A DNA stretch of 64,000 bases, taken from positions 5,308,001-5,372,000 of the forward strand of contig CM073500.1 in assembly GCA_037074585.1 (NCBI GenBank), in the 5' to 3' direction. The notes under the pieces are model-generated. The model was not told the origin of the DNA and made no database searches. It saw nothing but the letters and a program-made list of their open reading frames with translations. Below are positions 10,526 to 21,787 of this stretch, piece after piece. Position 1 is the stretch's first letter. Each line of letters begins with the position of its first letter. Source of the DNA: Biancaea sappan (taxonomy: Eukaryota > Streptophyta > Magnoliopsida > Fabales > Fabaceae). Made by a program: the position numbers and the translations under genes.

Positions 10526-12814
10526 AGGTTGATTTGATTGAATTAGTCTATAACACCTCAAAAGTTGGGCATGTGACTTAACATACAAGTTGCAAATCTT
10601 GGGTGTACCTCAGTGGTAACTTATATATTCCCTAAACAATCCTAATATCCACAACTATGCAAAATGAAAATTTACAAAGAAAATAAATTTACATAATACA
10701 TTCTTTTATTTCTCATAACATCGAAAAATATTTACAATAAATAAATCCCTCAAACACAGCAGGACCTGGGTGGCCTATAGGTTTGCAAAGCATTCCATCG
10801 GCATACAGCCCAAAAATTGGTTCATCAAGAACCCTCCAACAAAATAGAGTATATCTCCAAGCCGCTAAACTCCAGCGGTTTCCCATCCTCCTCAGTTGTT
10901 ATATATGAAAAATATAACCATAGATAGTGTGAGTTTATTAAAACTCAGTGAGTAAATGACTGTGCAATTAAATGAAGCATAAGTACAAATACCAGTTTCA
11001 CAACCACAATATAAATAATTATCTCTAGCACATATAGACATATACAGATACATAAAGACAAGCGTACCTGATTATGTGACCGTAACGTGCTAATTTCCTT
11101 GCGAGTCCATACTCTCGGAATCCACATCACATCCAAAAATTATATAAGCATAAATAACCGTAAATGGATTATAAATATGCAAGTAACCACATGTTATGTT
11201 TTCTCACACTTTCCCACGCATACCTCATTGAGACCCAGTCTGAAATTTTCCCTCAGACAATATTTACTCAACGGGTTTATCTCAGAGGTCCACTTCTCTG
11301 TTCCTAATTTCTTATGTTCTTCCCAGGAACATCTACATCTTTGGGTTACTTGCCAGTTCCCTTTCATAATATGAATATGCAAATGCAATATGCAATGTTT
11401 TTCTCGCACTTTCCCATGCTTGCCACATTGAGATTTAGTCCAAAGTTTTTCCCTCGTACTGTTATTGCTCAATGGGTTTATTCCAGAGGTCCACCCCTCT
11501 GTTCACTCTCGCGAATCCACATTTCCACACAATTTTTTTTGATATGCAACACAATCACATGATGCAACATTTCACATACCACAACCAACAATCAGTCCAC
11601 TATTCCCCTATATATTCCATATAACAGTCTTACAAATCACAACTAATATTCCGTTAATTAGTTAACATAACTAATTAGGGAATTTAATAAATATAAATCC
11701 AATTATGGTGTGAATGAGATTTATATTGTACTTGAGCAATGTTTAATAAAAACAAGTAGCAAGGCCACCCACTCACCGTGATGCCAACAAGGTTTATCGT
11801 ATAAGAAATCCTAGGAGACAAAGCCAATGAAGCTCTCATGTAATACCCCAGGTATTACTGTGTGGTTTAAAGTGCGCAAATTTGGGTAAAAGAAAAATTT
11901 GTTCCTGAATTAAGGAGCTTTGACTAAAGAAATAGGGGTCCTAAAGTTTAGTGAGGGCTAAGATGTGCCCTTGAGCAAGTATGATTGCAATGGGAAATTA
12001 AAAACATATGTGGAGAGTGTAAGAAGAAAGTGTAGGGATTAAATTGAAAAGAAAAGAAAACAAGAGTACTAATGAGAGAGAACCGAATAGGAAATCGTAA
12101 GGGAAAATGGATTTTATGAGGATGGGATTATGAACTAGGTACCTAGTGAATAGTGGATCTTGGGGCATCGAGAGAGACTAAAGTGAATGAATGCAGAGTT
12201 TTTGGCTTTTTGGTCAAATTGGACTGGAATGATGCATATTTTATAGAACTACAGTTGAGTATCCTAATCTTGGCCAATTCTCCTAATTATTTCACAAGAT
12301 TCTTGGTAATGTGATTTTTACTAAAGGGACCAAAGTGAGTTTTTTCTTTTACAGCCTCTCCCAAAACTCCCTCTCTTCGGCCATGCTACATAAGGCATCC
12401 CCTCCAACTTTCCAGCCATGCATTTGACTAAGGATTGAAGCTAAGGAAGCTTAGGAGTTGTGGTAACTGAATTACTACCTTCTTCTTCTTCTTCTTTTAT
12501 TCAAAAAGTTAACCCTAGATGAGGAAAATTTTGGGGGAAATGGGATATAAGGTCCCCCATTGATAAATTGGTGCATTTTGTTTGTCCAAATTGATGGTAA
12601 ATGAAAACCATATATGGATATGGAAAGATCTTTGAAAGAAATTTGAGTTGTTAAAAGAATGAGATTTTAGATGATTTCTTGAAATCTTTTCCTCTTGGTT
12701 TATGGCTTTGAATTTCTGAGTCTTAAGGGTTGTTTTAAGTGTCGTAACATGCCTAAAAACATCCTAGAGGAACCAATGGAGGATTAGGATCAAAAGTGAG
12801 AAGTTTAGACAAGG

Positions 12815-13085
12815 ATGGAGCCATTTTCGAGCTCTATCCATGGCTGCCCAAACCCGGGGCGCCCAGGCACCATGGTTTGGCAACCAAAAGGGTTTGAAGG
12901 TGCAAAGGTGTCGCCCAGGCGCTACCAGCGCAAAGGTTTAGATGCCATTTTCAAATGGTCATATATCTTTCGTCTGGACTCCATTTTTGGCAAATCTTAT
13001 ACCGTTGGAAATATCTTTGAGTCTACTTTCTAATGGTATAAGTTTTATTTGATAATTATTTATCGTTTACGAGTTATGACCATAT
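12815..13085 (+). repeat. Dyad block plus conserved motif in LTR G
   Basis: 12815-12950 carries GGGGCGCCCAGGCACC and GCCCAGGCGCT words. Directly after it comes a motif, AAATGGTCATATATCTTTCG, then TCCATTTTTGGCAAATC, CCGTTGGAAATATCTTTGA and a run to ACGAGTTATGACC. The same motif follows a block in LTR C (24263) and, inverted, in LTR F (15310-15455). Confidence 0.7.
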
Positions 13086-14214
13086 GAGTAATCAAAGGTC
13101 AAAATTAATGGTGATGATTTTCCTATTTTGTGACTTGATGAAATTTTATTCTTTCTTTATCATGTAATGAATTTAATCTAAGTGATTCAGGAGATGTAAT
13201 TTATACCCCTTTAAATTAAATTATTTTTGGTGAAAAATGGCTAATTTCAGGCTGGAATGTTGAAACCAAATTGATGTTCAAATTTTTGCTACTTGGCGCC
13301 CAAGGCGCCAAGCCTTTGGCTAGTGGCCGAGCGCTAGCCTCCTAATAAAAATTGTAGAGTGATTTTAATCCCTTTTTCTCATGATGACTTGATCCATAGA
13401 TGTTAAGAGGTGATTTATTGGTTTAGGACTTGGTAGGACATTCTTTAAGAGGTTGAAAGTGCTCCATGCCCAAGTGAGGGAATTTCTATCCTACTTTGGG
13501 CGTATCTTTTATGTAAATGTATATGTTGTGATATGATAGTCATATATTTACCCTAACCATCCTTTCAAGTAAGAGACTCATGAAGTGAATGCTAGTTGCA
13601 GTTATGGGTGCTAAGGATTGCTAATACAATATAATCCATGAGATGACTTTATAAAACTAGGAAGGAGTTTATGAAGACCTAAAATGAACTTCCATATAGA
13701 TGTTTATGCATTTGTGTTTTAGAAGAACGTGGTTAGGAGTAGTTGATTAATGGTAAATATGCGTAAAGTACGTGCAAATTTAAGAATGTGGATGTATATG
13801 AGATTTTGACAATCCATGTATTTGTCAAGAGTATTTTCAATAAATCTGTGCGTTGGATTTGTGCATCGTAAATCAATTGTGTCCCTGGATTATAGGATAT
13901 CTGAGGTTTAGGAAACTTTAGAGGAAACTCATGGTAGTAAGTTCTTTGTGTCATGTTATAATGAGTTACTTTTCTAAATAATTAAGCTTACTATCTTTTC
14001 CTTACTTGAATAAGTAACACCCCCAGTGATAATCATTTATGTGTGGGAGATCATGTTATGGGGTGGAAGCCGTTAATTTACTTGCACTACGTTATGCATG
14101 TGCGATGTACATATGTATACATACTTTCCTTGGTTGAATATTGTTGATGCTGAGGTAATATCTAATTATAATTGACTACATGTAATGGTTATAGTGGATT
14201 CATATAAATTGTAT

Positions 14215-14330
14215 TTCTGCGGCCTGCCAAGAGGGAATTATATTCCTGCGGTCTGCCAAGAGGGAACTATATTCGTGCAACTTGCTAAGAGGGAATTATA
14301 TTTATGCAGCTTGCCAAGAGGGAATTGTAT
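14215..14330 (+). repeat. ~29-bp tandem repeat, 4 units (LTR G)
   Basis: Four units of the form TGCGGCCTGCCAAGAGGGAA followed by TTATATTC, with few differences. The repeat is spaced to read open as protein for about 60 codons, which is a by-product of the period. Confidence 0.85.
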
Positions 14331-14333
14331 TAA

Positions 14334-14545
14334 TAGTCTTTGTCCTGGAACAATGAATGAGACTCTATTTATTTAATCATAGTCTTTATCATAAAACGGT
14401 GGACGAGACTCCATTTAATTATTCATAGCCCTTGTCCTGGAACGGTGGATGAGACTCTATTTATTTAATCATAGTCTTTGTCTTGGAACGGTGGATGAGA
14501 CTCTATTTAATTATTCATAGCTCTTGTCATAGAACGGTGGACATA
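14334..14545 (+). repeat. 46-bp tandem repeat, 4.6 units (LTR G)
   Basis: Units share TAGTCTTTGTCCTGGAACGG then TGGATGAGACTCTATTTA. The ends alternate between TTTAATCA and ATTATTCA, so the higher-order unit is 92 bp. It lies directly after the 29-bp array. Confidence 0.85.
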
Positions 14546-15309
14546 TTACAAATTTGGAATTATGGTGAATTAAATGGTTATTTATTTAATGTGGGCTTTA
14601 TGTGGAGACTTCGATTCATTTTATTTAAATATGGAATTTATGAAAAAATTTTCCAAACTTAAAATGGTTTGATGTCATGTATTAAAATTGTATGATTGAG
14701 GCACGTAATAATATGGATTTTGTATTTGCCTTATAAAGCATGATTTGATGATGGTCGTGTGCATAGAGTAAGGTTTCTCCACTTGACTATACAGGTTGTG
14801 CAGGATGAGACTTGGGCCTAGTGTTAGTGGATGGAATATCATTTCGTGTCCCATCCCTATTAATCGCACGCGATGGTAACCCATTCAGTTTAATTGTTCT
14901 CCCACTGAGCATTTTCATACTCACCTTTTTTCTTTGTGCCCTTGCAGGTTCTTCTTTTGCAGAACTCCATATGAGGAGTAGCGGAGCTTTTGTGTCTTCA
15001 ACCCCTTTTCAGATTCGGGTTGATGTTGATGTCAGGTATGTTTGGGTTCTTTAAGTCATTCTGTAGTGAATAGAACTCCTAGGATTTTTGTGAATTTAGC
15101 GATGGAAAGATTTATTCTATTATTATTTTTCTTTTGTGTTGTGCTTGCTTTGTGTGTGAAATCAGGCTTACGGTGGTCGTATAGACCCCACCGTCGCGCT
15201 GATCATGTCCTCAGAGTTGGGGTGCGGCATCCCAAATCACCTAAAACCAACCAAAATAAATGAATAAATAAATCAATGAAAATCCTTACTACTAACATTG
15301 ACCTTTACT

Positions 15310-15605
15310 CACTCATTTGGTCATAACTCTTAACCGGTAAATAATTTTCAAATGAAAATTATACCATTGGAACTAGACTCAAAGAGCTTTTCAACGATAT
15401 AAAGTTTGCTAAAAATGGAGTTCGGATGAAAGTTATGGCTATTTGAAAATAGGTTGAGAAAAAACTACAGCATGACATCAGCATGACGTCAAGCATGCTT
15501 GGCGCCTAAGCACCACACACACACCTGCGCCTGGGTGCCATGGCCTATTTCCTCCCTTTCCTTCTAAAGTGTGGTGCTTAGGTGTCACGATCGTGACCCA
15601 CGAGA
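15310..15605 (-). repeat. Dyad block plus conserved motif in LTR F
   Basis: On the minus strand the GC block (15605-15483; words GTGGTGCTTAGGCGCC, GGCACCCAGGCGCAGG, CACGATCGTG) is followed by the same conserved motif as in G and C: CATAACTTTCATCCGAACTC, TATATCGTTGAAAAGCTC, ending GGTTAAGAGTTATGACC. Confidence 0.7.
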
Positions 15606-15611
15606 TTTGGC

Positions 15612-17576
15612 CTCGATTTTGGGTCAAACTGGCCAAATATTCATCGTTTTTCATGATTTCTTCCATAGGTTTTCATCCTTGATGTCTAAAGAGTATTTAG
15701 ACACCAAAAACCCCAATTTTAACCGACAAATGAGCCACAAACTCAATTTTACCCCAAATAGCCTTAAAATTAGAAAATAGGGAGATGTTCAGATGACTTG
15801 CCCCACCACCAAAGAACAGCTCACCAGAGCTCGGTTTGTGGGTTTGGGTGGTGAGATAGAGAAAAGGAAGAGAGAAAGAGAAAGAGATAGAAAGGAGAGA
15901 GAGGAAAGTGAAAAATGAATAAAATGAGTGGGCCTACTAGTTTATGCCACTACGATGTCGAATCGCCCAGAATTGAATTTGTGGCAATTTTGCGGTATAG
16001 TGGTCCCCAGGTTGTTTCACTCTTGGAGCCTTGTTTCTAAATTGCCTAATTAATTATTCTAGACACTAATCCACTCTAATCTACACTAATCTACCCTAAT
16101 TTACCCTAATTATTTACTAATTACCATAGGGTTGTTTGCAGATTAAGCACTAAAATAGAAACTAACAGCAGCTAAACACTAACAGAACAGAATAGAGGAG
16201 AAACAGAAACAAAATTACATAAATGCAGACATGTAATTAGCCTAGATCTAGATTACACAATAGCTAAACCTAACCAACATATAATCTGACTAAACCCTAA
16301 CCTAAATCATGCTTGATAATCACCAAAGCAAGCCATTCTATTCTACTGCAACACCAACCAGTGAAAGCAAGATAACTTCTCATATCAGAATGATAAACCG
16401 GAATAGAAATGAAATAGAAGAACAAGAAGAAACTTATCTCATTTAGCTCTAAGAATTCATGTTACAAACCCTATTCTTTTATGGACTGATTACACAAGAG
16501 TTTTAGTCTTCCATGTTGACTAAAACCCACAAAATAGAAGAGAAATACAAGAGAGGGAAACAAAATACAGAACAAAGGTGGAAGAAGACAACTCTTCAAC
16601 AAATTGCAAATGGCTTCTGGTTAGGTCTTTGTAGCTGCAGGAGAGAGATGGACGAAATTTGCTTGTTTGACCTTAGGAGCTGTCCCTTTCATCTGCTGCA
16701 GCTGATACCTTTTTCTATTATGATGAAGCTGCTTTTCTTTTGTTGTCTACTGCCTTTGTTGTTTTTGCTTCTGTTTTCTGGTGGTCTGCTAAAAGCATGC
16801 TGTTTTGCTGCTATAAAGAGAACAGAACAGTGGACCCCACTCCAGTCAGCCCTAGTCAACTAGCCAATGCCCAGTCAGCATGTCCAGGTGGCCTCCAAGT
16901 AAGCAAAATGTCCATGTTAGCATTTTTGTCTCCAATAATTAAATCTAAAAATTAAGCACATGAATTAATTGGGATAAAATTATGAAATTGAAGCATATTA
17001 ATTCTATAATTAATTTACACCCAATAAATCTAAAATATAATATATTAGGAGAGTTCACAATATTTAAGATGTAAAAAAGACCAAGATAGGGACTAAATTG
17101 CATATAAAAATGTCTGATATCACCCACCTATATACACTCGCTTAGGGTGAAATTACTACTTTGCCCCTAAGTCAACCCCTAGTTAACCTCAATAGTGGCA
17201 AATCTGTAATTTCTTCAAATTGGGTATTTCTCACACTCTAGGTGCCACCCTAGTTTCTCATTTCATTTTAGTCCCTTTTTTGACCCCGTAGGTACACGGC
17301 TCCCTCTATACCTCATGATTACTTTCTTTCAATTCCCCATCCCCTAATACTATTTCCATGAAATTTCCTCTCCCTCTAGTCTTTCCTGAAATCTCAAAAA
17401 TATCATCTGTAATAAAATACCCGGTCTAGTTATTTATCTCCATTTCTATAAATAATATTCAAAAAAATTAAATTAAATATGAAAAATTAAAAATGACTAA
17501 ATATTTCCATTAAAATAATGGAATTTTTCATTATAAAAATCATAATATTGACAATCACGTGATCCCAAAATTGATG
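15612..17576 (-). other. Remaining non-coding body of LTR F
   Basis: AT-rich sequence with no recognised gene. The open frame 16513-16863 (plus) begins in low-complexity sequence and continues into a Leu/Phe-rich run with no domain, and lies antisense within the LTR. I treat it as chance. Confidence 0.5.
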
Positions 17577-18904
17577 GGTATTACATAGTTGATTGACAAG
17601 GGTAAGGCAGTTGATTGACAAGGGTAAGGCAGTTGATTGATCCTTATCAGACAACTTTAGAAGTTTGTTCACTTTCTCTTCTTATGTGTTCTCCATTCCA
17701 ATTGGCTAGGACACCTCCCTAAAGGATTTAAGTATGGTTTGCATATCCAAACACCGGGCATTGGGATGGAATGGATAGCTTGGAGTTGAGGTGAGGGTTT
17801 ATTCTTTTGTTCTATGATGGCTTTCTTAGTGCCTTCAATGTGGTGTGTGAATTTAATTGCTATGGTAAATGTAAGGATATGTATATATATTAAAGATCTT
17901 ATGTATGAGGCATGTTGGATGAACCTGATTGCGATTATGAAACTAAGTAACTTGAAGTTTTGCAAACTAAGTAAACTTGAGATGGTTAACTATAGCTTGG
18001 GAATAGCTTGAATACTCTATGTGCAAATGTGTATGGATGGATATTTTACATGATTAGAGGTTGTATGTCCATTGGTTATATGGTGAGTTGATTTGTAGTC
18101 TCAGTCAGTGTTGAATCACACGTGGTGAGAGGTATAAGTATGTCGACTAGATATTTGTGTGGGTAGATATTAGATTTACACCCATAAATGTTATAGGCAT
18201 CCTAAGTGAGTTGTGCGTGTGGACGTGTACCCCTATCTACTTGATTTGAGTTAGTAATTGAGAAGTGAATCCATATTCCTACCATTTGTATAAGTACATA
18301 TAAGCATATAACTTCACATACCGAATTCTTGATAACCAAGTGCGTATTTATGCATTTGGAGAGGTGTAGATTCCAATATAGATGTTAGAGAGATAGAAGG
18401 CACACTTTTACACACCTCTAGGAGCCATTTGGGATATTATAGTGATTTCCACATTATGTGGTATGGATGGCGTGTGTATATATGTGTGTGTGTGTGTATG
18501 TAATTGTAATACATATATGGCATTGCGTTAATTGGTTTGTGATGTGAGAATAGTGATGGTTCTCATGTCTCAGGTGGACTTTGTATATGGTTATATGTAT
18601 GGCTAGATGAACTATGTGGTTTGTACATGACATTGTTGTAATAGTGTCGTATACCATATTTGGGATTAAACCAACATTCTTTAATTAAGGTGTTATAGAT
18701 ATAACCCTTGTGACCCAAGAGTGTTAACGAATCATTGGACAGGTGTGTCCTCTACATGATGTGTTGAGGTTGCGGTCTCCGATGGAGACTTGTGTTTATT
18801 TATGATTATTCATATACATGGTCGTGGTGTATTGCACAGTGGTAATTCTGTGGTTGGAGATGCATGTATCATGTCGTGATGTGGCAAACATCTTACTCGA
18901 TGTT

Positions 18905-19100
18905 GAGGTGTGGCACTTGAGATATTTACTCAGTGCTAAGGTGTGGCACGTGAGATATTGACTCTCTGCTGAGGTGTGGCACTTGAAATATTCATTCTGT
19001 GTTGAGGTGAGGCACTCCGGATGTTTACCTTGTGCCATGGTATGACACTTGTGGTTGTATTGTGTCATGGTGTGATACTTATGCTTGTCTATGTTGTGTC
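18905..19100 (+). repeat. 33-bp tandem repeat, ~6 units (LTR B)
   Basis: Units begin GGTGTGGCACTTGAGATATT and recur every 33 bp four times, then drift (GGTATGACACTTG, GGTGTGATACTTA). LTR C has a related but different array at the matching place (25465-25875). Confidence 0.8.
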
Positions 19101-20434
19101 TAAATTACTAGTACATGAGGTTAAATTAAGTTCTTTTATGGTCCCTCAATTATATGGTTGGATTTGTGGTTTTCCATATGATATGGTGTAATTGCTAGTA
19201 TTATACAATTGCTAGCATTTTACTTGGGATCCAACAAAGTAGAATTATTTATAAGTCGAAATATATATATACTTGATATGTGAAAGAACGAGATAAGTGG
19301 ATATAATGGTACCAAGAATGTAATACCCCAGATTTTAAAATAGTACGGTGAACCTTTAAATTTTAAAGAAAATTTTTTTGAGGAATTAAAATTCTAAATT
19401 TTTGGATATATTGAGGGTGGATTTGTAATAAGAAATAAAATAATAATAAATTCTTTAGGACTTATTTGAAAGTTTCTTATCTTTGGTTGGGGAACTAATT
19501 TTAAAGGAAAGGTGAGAAAACAGGTGGCAAAGAATAATTTTTTAATTTTAGGTAAAATTTAGAATTTTTACAAAATTTGTAAGGACCCAATTGAAAAGTA
19601 AGAGAATAGAGATGAACCTTTTAATAATTAAACCCAAAAGAGTTATGTTGGCACATTCAGGATCTTACACGTTACACCCAATTTCTCCTCCTTTTACTTA
19701 GCTGACTTAATCAAGAAAAGAAAACCTTCGCCCTTGCTATTTCTGCCAATAAACCCAAGAGAGAGAAAGATTTCAGCTTCTTCACCGTGAGACTCTCCTT
19801 CCTCTATTCCTATAAACTCATCACCTTCTCCTCTATCTTCATTCTCTGCCAGCCAAACCAAGAGGAAAAGAGAGATGCTCTGTTTTCAAATTACGAAAAT
19901 AGAGAGCAATAGAATGCATCTTCCCTTCTCCTTCCCGTGAGCAAGCTATGAGAAAAAAGAAAACTAAAGTGCTCTATTTTCTGAATTAGAAAACAAAGAA
20001 CACTTCAAAACTGAGGAACAACCGAAGTTAAAGCTTGAAAACAAGGAAGACAAAGACGAAAGAAAGAAAGAAAGGAAGTCAAAGTTCATAATAGGGAGCA
20101 TCGGTAAGCTTGAATCTTCTGAAACTTTGGTTTTAATTTGTCTCTTTTATTTAGCTTATGGGTAGAGAGAATTAATAGATCTTAATCACTTGAAAACGAA
20201 AATAAGGAATGAATTGGTAAGCAAAAACCGAAAGGAATCTTAAGATTTCAACAAGACAAGGTAAAGATGAAGTAAAGGAAAAATGGTTGTGCCCTTTCGA
20301 CTTTAGGCTCTTTCATCTGGTTTATGGTAGTATGAATCAATTAGTATGTTTATTGATTAAAACAAAATTAAGAAAGTTGGAGGAGAAAGCTAAAACTGAA
20401 ATTACGAAATAAAGTAAATGAGCTTAGAATTTTC

Positions 20435-20680
20435 ATGATAGCGTGGATTTGTTTCCTATTTTCTTGGTTGTTGAGTGACCAAATGAGGTCTTTAAATCAT
20501 AAAATTTTTGTGAGGAACTCTAGGTATAGTAGCAATCTGATCTGGAAAATTTCAAAATTATTAAAAATAATTTTCTTGGTCAAAGAATTATGGAAACAAC
20601 CCTTTAGTCAATTCAGCAACAAATCTGAACAGTTCAAAACTTTGACTCTGTTTCAGTAGCTAAAGACTTGTTTCGATTTG
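20435..20680 (+). repeat. 246-bp duplication in LTR E, collinear copy
   Basis: Identical to 21542-21787 except for one base (AAACAACCC versus AAACAGCCC). This copy lies where LARD D's LTR has a related segment ending at the TAGCTAAA...TGAAATTTTT context, so it is the original. The 74-codon open frame in both copies is a by-product. Confidence 0.9.
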
Positions 20681-21541
20681 AAATTTTTATTGCACTTAGT
20701 TAAGACATGAAACTTATGATCTGCAAATTTTCATTGATTTTGGTTATGGTTGGCTGGTCTGTCAAGCATAAAACAATACCAAAAGCAGAATTGGGCAGTT
20801 CTAACATAGGGTGACTAATGAGGTATGTAGAGGGGCCAAATGAAGGACTTTTAATATGAAATTTTTACCATAGTATATTAACATATAAAGAAGGTTTTTT
20901 ACCAAGTTTCGTGAATTTTGGAGCTATAAATCAATACCAGAAATTTTGTAAAGTTGGGCTCTAAAACTAGCAGAAAAACATATCAATGTTAGATGTTTAG
21001 TGACCTAAGTTCTAAAATGGTATTGTTTCCTTCTTGGCTTTTTTTCTAGGCCTCCTATAAGATCTTTGACATCCTTCTCTGGTTTGAAGAGTAGAACTTA
21101 GCTTGGAATTAAGGTGAGTTAGTTAATACTTCCTATGACTAAGTATTTTTCTTTAGTGACTCTTTGCATCATAATGAAAACATGTAGTATATCCAAATTT
21201 GAATAGAATGGTGATCCAAATATATAATTGTATATTTAAATTAGTGGTGCTATTGTGCTTGAATGGAATGATGAGATGTAAACAACTGCGAAACTTTTAT
21301 GATGATGTGTATATAATTATACTTTCTTATTTTCTTATGAATGGAGATTACATTAAGAATAATGAAATTGTATTATGATTGTGCTGTGGATGATATGTAA
21401 TTGAGTTTGAGATGTGATATATCTTGGTTTGTGGACTTATTCATTTATGAATGATATATAAATATTGTTGTGAATGACGTTGTGCTTGAGGTGAATTATG
21501 TTGCATAATTGTTGTGATGTTGGAATTATGTTGAGCATACT

Positions 21542-21787
21542 ATGATAGCGTGGATTTGTTTCCTATTTTCTTGGTTGTTGAGTGACCAAATGAGGTCTTT
21601 AAATCATAAAATTTTTGTGAGGAACTCTAGGTATAGTAGCAATCTGATCTGGAAAATTTCAAAATTATTAAAAATAATTTTCTTGGTCAAAGAATTATGG
21701 AAACAGCCCTTTAGTCAATTCAGCAACAAATCTGAACAGTTCAAAACTTTGACTCTGTTTCAGTAGCTAAAGACTTGTTTCGATTTG
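21542..21787 (+). repeat. 246-bp duplication in LTR E, displaced copy
   Basis: Second copy, 1,107 bp downstream. The flanks differ completely from the first copy, and no target duplication is seen at its edges. One mismatch in 246 shows it formed long after the LTR itself, or was homogenised, or reflects an assembly error. Confidence 0.9.

Larger units (their letters stand above)
11839..15229 (+). mobile_element. Solo LTR 'G' inside F
   Basis: 3,391 bp, starts TGTAATACCCC and ends GGGGTGCGGCA. Flanks are TCTCA (11834-11838) and TCCCA (15230-15234), matching 4/5. It contains the GC-rich block and conserved motif (12815-13085), a second GC island of GGCGCC words (13293-13345) and two tandem arrays (14215-14545). 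Confidence 0.75.
10549..17586 (-). mobile_element. Solo LTR 'F' with nested G
   Basis: On the minus strand it starts TGTAATACCC (at 17586) and ends GAGGTGTTATA (at 10549, decayed from TGACA). It is flanked by TAGTC (10544-10548) and TAGTT (17587-17591). Own pieces are 10549-11838 and 15230-17586, about 3.6 kb. The 3' part (near 10750-10960) matches the 3' part of LTR H (39570-39990), confirming the family. There is no internal region. Confidence 0.8.

Noticed and set aside
16513..16863. 116-codon plus-strand frame as a small membrane protein gene
   Set aside because: It lies inside LTR F, opposite to its orientation; the Leu/Phe-rich end comes from low-complexity sequence.
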